Origin: Palsa-883 sp963847615
GTDB lineage: Bacteria > Pseudomonadota > Alphaproteobacteria > Acetobacterales > Acetobacteraceae
NCBI GenBank assembly: GCA_963847615.1
Contig: CAWKAN010000001.1
Coordinates: 1-30,082 of the forward strand
Direction: 5' to 3'
DNA: 30,082 bases
A program made the position numbers and the translations under genes. Positions 8,071-16,062 of this stretch are shown here, in pieces (position 1 is the stretch's first letter; every line of letters begins with the position of its first letter). The notes beneath the pieces were generated by a model. The model made no database searches. It had not been told where the DNA came from and worked only from the letters and a program-made list of their open reading frames with translations.

Positions 8071-9909
8071 ATGCAAAGCCGATCGAACCCGGCCCAGCCC
8101 GCCGATCGTCCGCCCGTGCAGCGCGCCGCCGCAGCGGCGGACGACACCATGCGCCGGATCGGCCTGCTCGCCCTCTCGATTCTGGCGCTGGCCGTCGGCG
8201 TCGTGAGCGGGTTCGGCGCCGTGGTGTTCCGCGACCTGATCGGCCTGATCCACAACGTGCTGTTCCTCGGCCAGTGGTCGGTGCACTACGACGCCAATCT
8301 GTTCACCCCGCTTTCCCCCTGGGGCGGATACGTCATCCTGGTGCCGGTGCTCGGCTCGCTGGCGGTGACGTTCCTGGTGTCAACCTTCGCCCCCGAGGCC
8401 AAGGGCCACGGCGTGCCGGAGGTCATGGACGCGATCTACTATGGCGGCGGCGTGATCCGCCCGGTCGTCGCGGTGGTGAAGTCGCTGGCCTCGGCGATCG
8501 CCATCGGCAGCGGCTCGGCGGTGGGACGCGAGGGGCCGATCATCCAGATCGGCTCCTCGTTCGGCTCGACCCTGGGCCAGATGATCCGGATGGCACCCGG
8601 GGAGCGGATCATCCTGGTTGCCGCCGGCGCCGGCGCCGGCATCGCGGCAACCTTCAACACGCCGATCGGCGGCGTCATGTTCGCCATCGAGCTGATGATG
8701 CCCGAGGTCAGCGTCCGCACCTTCCTGCCGGTGGCGCTGTCCACCGGCACCGCAACCTTCATCGGGCGCTTCTTCTTCGGCCCGCAGCCGGCCTTCGCGG
8801 TGCCGCAACTGGCACCGATCACCGTCGACGCCAGTGCGGCGCTCAGTCTCTGCCTCTATGCGCTGCTCGGGGTGGTCATCGGCGTCGCGGCGGCGGGGTT
8901 CGTCCGCGGCCTGCATCTGCTGGAAGACCTGTTCGACAAGATCAAGGAGGGCTACACGCGGCACGCGCTGGGCATGCTGCTGGTCGGCATCCTGATCTAT
9001 GCGCTGCAGCAGCGCTTCGGCCACTACTACGTCGAGGGCGTCGGCTACGCGACCATCCAGGTGATTCTGGACGGGCAATTGTCGATGGCCGGACTGCTCG
9101 TGCTGCTGTTCGTCTGCAAGCTGCTGGCAACCACGCTCAGCCTGGGGTCGGGGTCATCGGGCGGGATTTTTTCCCCGTCGCTGTTCATGGGGGCGACGAT
9201 CGGCGGCGCCTTCGCGGCGCTGCTGACCATGCTGCATATGCCGTTGGACATCGACATCCCGGCGTTTGCCATGGTCGGCATGGGGGCGATGGTCGGCAGC
9301 GGCACCGGGGCGGTGATGACCGCGGTGACAATGATCTTCGAGATGACGCGCGACTACACCATCGTGCTGCCGATGATCGTTGCGGTGGCGGTGGCGGTCG
9401 GCGTGCGGCGCGTGCTGTCGCGCGAGAACATCTACACCCTGAAGCTGTTCCGCCGCGGCCACGTCATCCCGAAGGCGTTGCACGCCAACATGTTCCTGGT
9501 CCGCCACGCGCGCGAGGTGATGGACCCCGACGTGATCGTGGTGCCCGCCGAGATGAGTTTCGATGCGTTTCTTGCCCAACCCGATCACGCCGGGCGCATG
9601 CGCCATGTCGCCGTGACCGAGGGCAATCGCATCTTCGGCGTGCTGCGCGTCAACACGGCGCTGCGCCAGGCCTCGGAGGGGGGGCGCGCCAGCGTCGCCC
9701 TGCGCGACATCGCCAGCCGCAATTTCACCATCGTGCGCGAGGACGACATCATCTTCGACGTCATCCGGCGTATCTGGCGCAGGCAGGCGGTCATGGCGCT
9801 GGTGGTGCGTGGCCGCGGCGTGCCGCGACCGGCCGACATCGCCGGCGCGATCACCAAAGAGCACGTCGCCAACTCCGTGGCCAACAGCGTCAAGGTGTAT
9901 CCGACCTGA
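8071..9909 (+). CDS. CLC-family chloride channel/transporter with C-terminal CBS pair
   Basis: This 612-residue protein has a CLC membrane domain (about residues 30-450) and a cytoplasmic CBS pair (about 475-610). The anion-filter signatures are GHGVPEV (112-118), GREGP (152-156, with gating glutamate E154) and GSGSSGGIFSPSLF (about 359-372). CLC proteins move chloride, either as channels or as Cl-/H+ exchangers. The residue matching the inner proton glutamate of E. coli ClcA (E203, by my memory alignment) is Leu208 in FAIELMMPEV. That favours a non-proton-coupled channel, but this is inference. I chose ATG 8071, which has AGGGAAA upstream; an in-frame GTG at 8044 lacks a good site. CBS domains usually bind adenine nucleotides and could gate the protein. 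Confidence 0.88.
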   Translation: MQSRSNPAQPADRPPVQRAAAAADDTMRRIGLLALSILALAVGVVSGFGAVVFRDLIGLIHNVLFLGQWSVHYDANLFTPLSPWGGYVILVPVLGSLAVTFLVSTFAPEAKGHGVPEVMDAIYYGGGVIRPVVAVVKSLASAIAIGSGSAVGREGPIIQIGSSFGSTLGQMIRMAPGERIILVAAGAGAGIAATFNTPIGGVMFAIELMMPEVSVRTFLPVALSTGTATFIGRFFFGPQPAFAVPQLAPITVDASAALSLCLYALLGVVIGVAAAGFVRGLHLLEDLFDKIKEGYTRHALGMLLVGILIYALQQRFGHYYVEGVGYATIQVILDGQLSMAGLLVLLFVCKLLATTLSLGSGSSGGIFSPSLFMGATIGGAFAALLTMLHMPLDIDIPAFAMVGMGAMVGSGTGAVMTAVTMIFEMTRDYTIVLPMIVAVAVAVGVRRVLSRENIYTLKLFRRGHVIPKALHANMFLVRHAREVMDPDVIVVPAEMSFDAFLAQPDHAGRMRHVAVTEGNRIFGVLRVNTALRQASEGGRASVALRDIASRNFTIVREDDIIFDVIRRIWRRQAVMALVVRGRGVPRPADIAGAITKEHVANSVANSVKVYPT

Positions 9910-9960
9910 AGCCCCGCGCCGGCCGCCGGCGCGGGCGACAAGAAATGGGAGGTGGTCACA

Positions 9961-10314
9961 ATGGCAATCGCATGCCCGCCATGTCAGTGGCCGACGGTTC
10001 TCGAGGAGCGGGGACCGTCGGAGGACCCCACCATCCTGCTCACCGGCGCGGCCCGCATCGGCGAGGCGCATGTTCAGATCGTCGCGATCCGCATCAACTC
10101 CACGCTGCAATGGACACCGGACTACAGGTCCGACGTTGCGGAGGACAGCTACCACGTCGATGGTCTGGACGAAGTCCTCGAGACGACGCTCGACGAATTC
10201 CAGTGCATCGCCTCGGAGTTGGGGGAGGTGCTCGGCAACAGCCGCTCGAGCCTGGTCGAGCTCGCCCCTGGTCGCTACCGGGTTTGGGTCATGCCCTGGT
10301 CCTTCGGGTCGTAG
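9961..10314 (+). CDS. hypothetical protein, 117 residues
   Basis: The ATG at 9961 has a strong GGGAGG ribosome-binding site 8 bases upstream (9947-9952), which is the main reason to accept the gene. The protein is soluble and acidic, begins MAIACPPCQWPTVLEE with a Cys-Pro-Pro-Cys motif, and ends YRVWVMPWSFGS. CPPC is a thioredoxin-like or metal-binding spacing, but the rest does not look like thioredoxin. I do not recognise a family. It follows the CLC gene by 51 bases in the same direction and may be cotranscribed. Confidence 0.6.
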   Translation: MAIACPPCQWPTVLEERGPSEDPTILLTGAARIGEAHVQIVAIRINSTLQWTPDYRSDVAEDSYHVDGLDEVLETTLDEFQCIASELGEVLGNSRSSLVELAPGRYRVWVMPWSFGS

Positions 10315-10455
10315 CGGCACGCGGACACGGCACCGGTGCGTCGAGCCCTGGCGGAGACCCTACGGGATTCACCCCCCCCCTGCCCGCGATTATCGACCGA
10401 CCGGTCGGCCCTGGGCGGGTTCGCAGCGTCCGCAGGCAAGCAAGTCAGCAAGAAT

Positions 10456-10646
10456 TTCGCTCATATGGCGTTGACTGTTGGACGGCCCCGTAGGGCGGAA
10501 AAGCGCAGCGCCTTCCGCCACCGCCGGGCGAGCCGCTCACATCTGCCGACGTCCCCAACAACATATCCCGCCACCGTCCGATGGCGGAAGGCGCTGCGCT
10601 TTTCCGCCCTACGGGGCCGTCCAACAGTCAACGCCATATGAGCGAA
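10456..10646. repeat. 65-bp perfect inverted repeat with 61-bp spacer (paired REP-like units)
   Basis: The arm at 10456-10520 is repeated exactly in inverse at 10582-10646. Each arm also holds its own hairpin (GGCGGAA...TTCCGCC around an AGCGCAGCGC core) next to GTAGGGCGG. This resembles REP-type units found in many proteobacteria. The arms begin with TTCGCTCATATGGCGTTGAC. The element lies in a gene-free gap (10315-11012) and contains no credible gene. Confidence 0.85.
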
Positions 10647-10657
10647 GAATTTTAACC

Positions 10658-10791
10658 CGGAGGAAGCGCGGAGGGCCACGCAGGGCCACGGAGAAGGCAT
10701 TGATGCCCGCCGTGCCGGAACCGACGACAGCGCGAAGCGCCCAAACTTCTTGCTTCTCCGTGGCCCTGCGTGGCCCTCCGCGCTTCCTCCG
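10658..10791. repeat. 39-bp perfect inverted repeat with 56-bp spacer
   Basis: The arm at 10658-10696 (CGGAGGAAGCGCGGAGGGCC and onward to GAGAAG) recurs exactly in inverse at 10753-10791. It starts only 11 bases after the end of the 65-bp inverted repeat. The GGGCCACGCAGGGCCACGG core is an internal near-duplicate. No gene lies inside. The remainder of the gap up to 11012 shows nothing else that I can name. Confidence 0.85.
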
Positions 10792-11012
10792 TGTTGGAAG
10801 CCTTGCTTGCTGGCGATGCAGCCAGCGCCCAGGTCGCATCACCGGAGCGCGCCGACCGCCGCGGGCAACGATCGGTGAATGCCGTAGGGCGGAGACCGGG
10901 GTCGCGGCCGGCCTGGCCGGCGTCGCCGCCGGTCGGCCGGTGGGAATTCCCCCTTGGCGGCGGAGTGGCGTAGTCTGGCGGGCATTGACCACCCCGTGTT
11001 GAAGGGAAGCCC

Positions 11013-12092
11013 GTGACAGAGATTGCCATCACCCGGACGACCAGCCCGAAGCAGCCGCCGGCGGACGAAACGCTGACCTTCGGCAAGGTCTTCACCGACC
11101 ACATGTTCCTCATGGAGTATCACGAGGGGCAGGGCTGGCACGATCCGCGCATCGTCCCCTATGGGCCGTTCAGCCTCGACCCGGCGACCTGTGTGTTGCA
11201 CTACGGCCAGGCGATCTTCGATGGGATGAAGGCGTTTCGCGGCGGCGACGGCCGCATTCGCCTGTTCCGCACACCCGATCACGCGCGCCGGCTGAACCGC
11301 TCGGCACATTACCTGTGCATCCCCGAGCTGGATCCCGCGATGGTTGAGGAATCCATCCGCGCGCTGGTGGAGGTGGACCAGCGCTGGGTGCCGTCGCTGC
11401 CCGGGACCTCGCTCTACATCCGCCCGACGGTGATTGCCACCGAAACGTTCCTCGGCGTGCATCCGTCGAGCAGCTATCTGTATTACGTGATCGTCGGACC
11501 GGTGGGCGCCTACTACAAGGAGGGGATGAACCCGGTGCGCATCCTGGCGTCCGACACCTATGTGCGGGCGGTGCAGGGCGGACTGGGCGCGGCGAAGACC
11601 GCCGGCAACTACGCCGCCAGCCTGTACGGCGCGGAGCAGGCGCACCGGCAGGGCTACACCCAGGTGCTGTGGCTGGATGGGGTGGAGCACCGCTACCTCG
11701 ACGAGGTCGGCACCATGAACATCATGCTGCGGATCGACGACGAGGTCGTTACGCCGCCGTTGAACGGCGCCATCCTGGCCGGCATCACCCGCGATTTGGT
11801 GCTGCGGCTGCTGCGCGACTGGGGGTTGCGGGTGTCCGAGCGGCCGGTGGCGATCGACGAGGTGATCGCGGCGGCGCAGGCGGGACGGCTGGAGATGTGG
11901 GGCACCGGGACGGCGGCGGTGATCTCCCCGGTGGGCGAGCTGGGCTACAAGGGCCAGCGCTACGTGATCAATGGCGGGCGGACCGGCGAGCTGACGCAGA
12001 AGCTTTATGACACGATCGTCGGGATCCAGTACGGCACCGCACCCGATCCGTACGGCTGGGCGCGGGTGCTGGGCAATCGGCTGGGCGGCTGA
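11013..12092 (+). CDS. ilvE: branched-chain amino acid aminotransferase
   Basis: This 359-residue protein is a fold-type IV PLP enzyme of the longer BCAT group. The PLP lysine is K195 in GAAKTAGNYAAS. The PLP-contacting glutamate is in YLDEVGTMNIM, and the C-terminal phosphate-binding part is WGTGTAAVISPVGEL. It should catalyse the final transamination making leucine, isoleucine and valine, or the first step of their breakdown. The start is GTG 11013, preceded by GAAGGGA about 4 bases upstream. It stands as a single gene with a palindrome-rich region upstream and a ThDP enzyme gene 190 bases downstream. Confidence 0.9.
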   Translation: MTEIAITRTTSPKQPPADETLTFGKVFTDHMFLMEYHEGQGWHDPRIVPYGPFSLDPATCVLHYGQAIFDGMKAFRGGDGRIRLFRTPDHARRLNRSAHYLCIPELDPAMVEESIRALVEVDQRWVPSLPGTSLYIRPTVIATETFLGVHPSSSYLYYVIVGPVGAYYKEGMNPVRILASDTYVRAVQGGLGAAKTAGNYAASLYGAEQAHRQGYTQVLWLDGVEHRYLDEVGTMNIMLRIDDEVVTPPLNGAILAGITRDLVLRLLRDWGLRVSERPVAIDEVIAAAQAGRLEMWGTGTAAVISPVGELGYKGQRYVINGGRTGELTQKLYDTIVGIQYGTAPDPYGWARVLGNRLGG

Positions 12093-12282
12093 CGCGGGGG
12101 CACGCAGAGCCGGGGACACGCCCGACCGCGGACGCAACGGCGCAGAGCATGGCCGGGCTGCATTTCCCTGTCTTGCCATTCGCGCGTAGTCTCCCCGTCA
12201 TTCGGGTCTTCGACCATCGGACCTGATGGCGTCGGGCCACGCGGCCAGGGTCCGGACCAACTCGCGGGAGGAAGCAAAGCAC

Positions 12283-13941
12283 ATGAGCAAGATCGACGGC
12301 GCCACGCTGCTGGCGCGCAGCCTGAAGCAGCAAGGCGTGGACTACATGTTCGGCGTCGTCGGGTTCCCCGTCGGACCGATCGCGACGGCGGCGCAGAAGG
12401 CCGGCATCCAATATTACGGCATGCGCAATGAGCAGTCGGCGTCCTATGCCGCGCAGGCGGTCGGCTACCTGACCGGCCGCCCCGGCGCCTGCCTGGTGGT
12501 CTCCGGCCCCGGCGTGGTGCACGGCCTCGCCGGCCTGGCGAACGCGCAGCAGAACTGCTGGCCGATGATCCTGATCGGCGGCGCCTCGCCGACCTATCAG
12601 AACGGCATGGGGGGGTTCCAGGAGGAACGCCAGGTGCTGATCGCCACCCCGTTCTGCAAGTTCGCCCACGCGGTGGAGCACGTGCACCGCATTCCGTTCT
12701 ATGTCGAAATGGCCGTGCGCAACTCGATCTACGGCCGGCCCGGCGGGTGCTATCTCGACATGGCCGACGACATCATCCTGGGCGAGGTGGACGAGGAGAA
12801 GGTGCACCCGGCCGCCACCGTCGCCGACCCGCCGCGCTTCCAGGCGATGCAGGAGGATGTTGACAAGGCGCTGAACGTGCTGGAATCCGCGCAACGCCCG
12901 CTGGTGATCGTCGGCAAGGGCATGGGCTGGTCGCGCGCGGAAGATGAAGTGCGCGCCTTCATCGAACGCACGCAGTTGCCGTTCCTCGCCTCCCCCATGG
13001 GCAAGGGCGTGATGGACGACAACCATAAGCTGTCGGTCGGCGCCGCGCGCAGCCACGTGCTGCAGGAGGCCGACGTCATCTTCCTGATGGGCGCGCGGCT
13101 GAACTGGATCATGCATTTCGGCCAGCCGCCGCGGTTCAACAAGAATGTGCGGATCGTCCAGCTCGACATCTCGCCGGAGGCGATCAGCCAGAACGTGCCG
13201 GCGGAGGTGGCGCTGGTGGGCGATGGCAAGGCGATCGTCGGACAGTTGAACAAGACGCTGGAGAGCCGCCAGTGGTTCTATCCGAAGGACACCCCCTGGC
13301 ATGCCGCGATCGCCGAGAAGTCGGCGGCCAATGCCAAGCAGGTCCAGTCGATGATCGACGACAACTCGGCGCCGACCAACTACTACCGCGCCTTCAAGGA
13401 CATCAGCGCCTGGCTGCCGAAGAACGCGGTGATCATCGGCGAGGGCGCCAACACGATGGATATCGGCCGCACCCAGATGCCGAATTCCGACGCGCGGCTA
13501 CGGCTGGACGCCGGCACCTACGGCACCATGGGCATCGGCATGGGGTTCACCATCGCCGCCGCGGTGGCCCATCCCGACCGGCCGATCGTTTCGGTGTTCG
13601 GTGACGCCGCGATCGGCTTCTCCGGCATGGAGATCGAGACCGCCTGCCGCTACAAGCTGCCGGTGAAGATCGTGGTGCTGAACAATGGCGGCATCGGCGG
13701 CGGGATCGAGGCGTTCCCGGACGATCGCAGCAAACTGCCGCCGCGGGTGATGACGATCGGCTCGGGCTACGAGAAGGTGATGGAGGCGTTCGGCGGCAAG
13801 GGCTTCTACGTCGATGATCCGAAGGACCTGCGGGCGGCGTTGGACGCGGCGATGGCGCATGACGGGCCGGCGCTGGTCAATGTGAAGCTGCACCACGCGG
13901 CGGGGCGCAAGCCGCAGCAGTTCACCTGGCACACCACCTGA
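12283..13941 (+). CDS. ThDP-dependent 2-hydroxyacyl-CoA lyase / oxalyl-CoA decarboxylase family enzyme
   Basis: This 552-residue protein has the three-domain ThDP layout. The N-terminal domain holds catalytic Glu50 (YGMRNEQSASYAAQAVGY). The central domain includes PLVIVGKGMGWSRAEDEVR. The C-terminal ThDP/Mg site is GDAAIGFSGMEIETACRY (from residue 440) followed by VVLNNGG. Stretches such as GFQEERQVLIATPFCKFAHA, SIYGRPGGCYLDM, GARLNWIMHFGQPPRF, EGANTMDIGRTQMP and LDAGTYGTMGIGMGF match eukaryotic HACL1 more than E. coli Oxc. HACL1 cleaves 2-hydroxyacyl-CoA to an aldehyde and formyl-CoA; Oxc decarboxylates oxalyl-CoA. No formyl-CoA transferase (frc) is nearby, so the pathway is open. ATG 12283 has GGGAGGAA about 9 bases upstream. 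Confidence 0.85.
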   Translation: MSKIDGATLLARSLKQQGVDYMFGVVGFPVGPIATAAQKAGIQYYGMRNEQSASYAAQAVGYLTGRPGACLVVSGPGVVHGLAGLANAQQNCWPMILIGGASPTYQNGMGGFQEERQVLIATPFCKFAHAVEHVHRIPFYVEMAVRNSIYGRPGGCYLDMADDIILGEVDEEKVHPAATVADPPRFQAMQEDVDKALNVLESAQRPLVIVGKGMGWSRAEDEVRAFIERTQLPFLASPMGKGVMDDNHKLSVGAARSHVLQEADVIFLMGARLNWIMHFGQPPRFNKNVRIVQLDISPEAISQNVPAEVALVGDGKAIVGQLNKTLESRQWFYPKDTPWHAAIAEKSAANAKQVQSMIDDNSAPTNYYRAFKDISAWLPKNAVIIGEGANTMDIGRTQMPNSDARLRLDAGTYGTMGIGMGFTIAAAVAHPDRPIVSVFGDAAIGFSGMEIETACRYKLPVKIVVLNNGGIGGGIEAFPDDRSKLPPRVMTIGSGYEKVMEAFGGKGFYVDDPKDLRAALDAAMAHDGPALVNVKLHHAAGRKPQQFTWHTT

Positions 13942-14161
13942 CGCGGCGCCGGGGCCTCTCCGGGCGGTAGATCGGTGCGCCAACGGTCAACGTTGGCGCC
14001 CCGTGCAACGCACGGCGGCGGTCTGCTCCGCCGTCGGCCCGACCCTGGGCATGGTTGCGGCCGGCGGGACCTTGTCCCGCTTCGTTGTCCGCTGCGCAGC
14101 GGGCGGCGTGGGCGGCGGCGATGCCGCGCCTGCCCGCCTGTGCGTCCCGCAGCGGTCGGGT
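13942..14161. other. intergenic gap with a small hairpin
   Basis: This gap separates the convergent ThDP enzyme and LLM oxidoreductase genes. GCGCCAACG at 13977-13985 pairs with CGTTGGCGC at 13991-13999 across a 5-base loop. This could terminate transcription, though no T-run follows. I see no gene in the rest. Confidence 0.35.
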
Positions 14162-14983
14162 TCAGCCGGCAACCAGCCGCCCGACGCCTTCGATCACGCT
14201 GTCCCAGTCATCGACGTTGCGATCATGCGGATGCACCATGATGTGCCCGACGCCGACCGCCGCATAGGCCGCGACGCGATCGCGCAGCTCGCCCTGGTCC
14301 TTGCCGCTCCAATGCAATCGCATCGACACGGTGAACCCGTCATCCGGCCGCTCGGCGCGCAGGCGCCGGACGATCGGCGCCGCCTCCTCGGCGGTATAGC
14401 GGCTGCCATGCCAGCCATCCGCGACGCGCGTGGTGCGCCGCAGCGCGGCCTCCGAACTGCCGCCGATCCAGATCGGGATCCGGCTGACCGGCATCGGCAG
14501 CATGGTCATCTCACGCACGTCGGCCGGAATGTATTTGCCGTGGAACGAGACCGGGTCCTGGGTCCAGACCGCGCGCATCATCGCGATGCCCTCGTCCATC
14601 CGCCGTCCCCGCTCGCGGAACGGCACGCCAAGCGCAGCAAACTCCGGCTCCAGCCAGCCGACTCCGGCGCCGAGGATCAGCCGCCCCTCGGACAGGTTGT
14701 GCAGCGTCGCCAGTTCCTTCGCCAAGGGCAACGGATGGCGCATCGGCAGCACCAGCACGCTGGTGCCCAGCCGCACACGCTGCGTCACCGCGGCGACCCA
14801 GGTCAGGGTCAGCACCGGGTCGTAGAACAGCGGCGAGCGCGGGAAGCTGGCGCGCGGCACGATGATGTGCTCGCTGACCCACACGTCGCTCAGGCCGAGC
14901 GCTTCCGCACGCACCGCCAGGCGGCGGATCAGCGCCGGGGTCGCCTGCTCCCCGGCGTGCGGCAGATGGATGCCGAGTTGCAT
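14162..14983 (-). CDS. LLM-class flavin (FMN or F420) oxidoreductase
   Basis: This 273-residue protein is a luciferase-like TIM barrel. It shows MQLGIHLPHAG at the start, the flavin-site SVLVLPMRHPLPLAKELATL and GRLILGAGVGWLEPEFAALG. IPIWIGGSSEAALRRT, the usual C-terminal signature of the F420-type subgroup, follows, then VADGWHG. Family members oxidise or reduce varied organic substrates; the substrate here cannot be inferred. The start is ATG 14983. It lies downstream of the NTF2-like gene on the same strand, separated by 172 bases that contain a dispersed repeat. Confidence 0.8.
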   Translation of the reverse strand: MQLGIHLPHAGEQATPALIRRLAVRAEALGLSDVWVSEHIIVPRASFPRSPLFYDPVLTLTWVAAVTQRVRLGTSVLVLPMRHPLPLAKELATLHNLSEGRLILGAGVGWLEPEFAALGVPFRERGRRMDEGIAMMRAVWTQDPVSFHGKYIPADVREMTMLPMPVSRIPIWIGGSSEAALRRTTRVADGWHGSRYTAEEAAPIVRRLRAERPDDGFTVSMRLHWSGKDQGELRDRVAAYAAVGVGHIMVHPHDRNVDDWDSVIEGVGRLVAG

Positions 14984-15041
14984 GACTGTCCTCCGATCCG
15001 ATGTCCGCCGGCGCCGTTGTCAGGCTTGCGTCTCGACCGTC

Positions 15042-15138
15042 CCGGCTGGCCATCCACGGTTGCCATCGCGCCAGCGAAGACTTGCGTTCACCGCGCCAAA
15101 AAAAAGTCGTGGATGCCGGGCCTTCGCCTGGCATGACG
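15042..15138. repeat. dispersed CGTCATGCCGGC-type repeat, degenerate copy; possible minus-strand terminator
   Basis: The right half reads AAGTCGTGGATGCCGGG, then CCTTCGCCTGGCATGACGG (15104-15139). The left half at 15042-15060 (CCGGCTGGCCATCCACGGT) is its decayed inverse. A better copy lies at 29641-29760. On the minus strand the hairpin is followed by eight T residues (complement of the A-run 15098-15105), so it may terminate transcription of the NTF2-like gene. Confidence 0.5.
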
Positions 15139-15155
15139 GCTCGCTGCGCTCGCCG

Positions 15156-15530
15156 TCAGTCCGGCAGGCGCGTTGACTGCCACACCACCATCTGCCACTG
15201 CCCGCCCCGCCTGGCGTAGACATCGGTGAACCGCACGGCGAACTGCATCGGCTTGCCACCCGAGGTCACGCTGATGCGCGCCACCCCCGTCAGCACCACG
15301 GCGTCGCCGCAGTCCTGCGCCACGACGTCGGACGGTTCGACCGAGGAATAGACCGTCGCGCCGGACTGCATCGCGCCGATCAGGCTCGATTTGGTGTCGA
15401 GCCGTGCCGAGGAATGCGTGTAGACCAGGTCCTCCGCCAGCAACGCCGTCAGCGTGGCGACATCCTTTTCCGCCATCGCAACCATGCGCTTGCGGTCCAG
15501 CTCGATGATCATCGGTCCGTTGCCGGCCAT
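15156..15530 (-). CDS. NTF2-like / SnoaL-type (DUF4440-like) protein
   Basis: This 124-residue protein has the cone-shaped NTF2-like pattern: an N-terminal helix (IIELDRKRMVAMAEKDVATL), LLAEDLVYTHSSARLDTKSS, then paired strands ending VYARRGGQWQMVVWQSTRLP. YTHSS and the C-terminal W-Q-M-V..Q are typical of the DUF4440/SnoaL-like group, whose roles range from steroid isomerase to unknown. ATG 15530 has GGGAGGA 7-8 bases upstream. The last codons lie beside a dispersed repeat. No specific reaction can be assigned. Confidence 0.75.
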   Translation of the reverse strand: MAGNGPMIIELDRKRMVAMAEKDVATLTALLAEDLVYTHSSARLDTKSSLIGAMQSGATVYSSVEPSDVVAQDCGDAVVLTGVARISVTSGGKPMQFAVRFTDVYARRGGQWQMVVWQSTRLPD

Positions 15531-15645
15531 GGTGGGGTCCTCCCGCTGCGTCACACCCATTGGCGGCCCCGCGAATGGCGCGGGACGCCGCGGCACCAAC
15601 CTTGGACCGGATGGCGGCGTCTGGCCAGCCGGGCGCCGGCCCGGT

Positions 15646-16025
15646 CCCAGCCATGCCCGGGCGGGGGCGGTCGGGCGCACCAAAGCAAGGTCAGGGGCTT
15701 CGCCCCTGGACCCCACCAAGGGGCGCTGCCCCTTGGAACCCCGCCAAGGGCTCGCCCTTGGAACCCTTCACTGGGAGTGTGGGGATGGGGAGGGGGCGGG
15801 TGGGCAGGGCACCGGTGTCGTCCGGCGTGCCGGACGACACCGGTGCCCTGCCCACCCGCCCCCTCCCCATCCCCACACTCCCAGTCATGGAGTCCAGAGG
15901 CTCCGCCGCGCTGCCCCGGGATGAGGGGGTGGGGGTCCAGGGGGCAAAGCCCCCTGGCGGGTTTCAGGGCGGAGCCCTGACCTTCCTTCGATACGCCCGA
16001 CCGGCTCCGCCGGGGCATGGCTGGG
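15646..16025. repeat. long palindromic intergenic element, copy 1
   Basis: The centre is a perfect palindrome at 15770-15885: arms of 57 bp (15770-15826 and 15829-15885) around GT. It begins ACTGGGAGTGTGGGGATGGG, ends CCCAGT, and has the core CGTCCGGC/GCCGGACG. On the left lie smaller hairpins (CCAAGGGGCGCTGCCCCTTGG-type and CCAAGGGCTCGCCCTTGG). On the right is CCAGGGGGC/GCCCCCTGG. Outer arms also match in inverse: CCCAGCCATGCCC (15646-15658) with 16013-16025, CGGTCGGGCG (15668-15677) with 15994-16003, and AAGGTCAGGG (15687-15696) with 15975-15984. It lies between thiolase and NTF2-like genes, both on the minus strand, and holds no gene. Confidence 0.9.
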
Positions 16026-16062
16026 ATCGGGTCGGTACCTGCGTGCGGCGGCGACGTGCGGG

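Noticed and set aside
8037..10493. 818-codon plus-strand frame overlapping the CLC gene
   Set aside because: It is Arg/Gly-rich without motifs, while the neighbouring frame encodes all CLC signatures.
15646..16025. Insertion sequence in palindromic element copy 1
   Set aside because: There is no transposase gene inside any copy and no clear target duplication, so a classical IS is not supported; a non-autonomous element remains possible.
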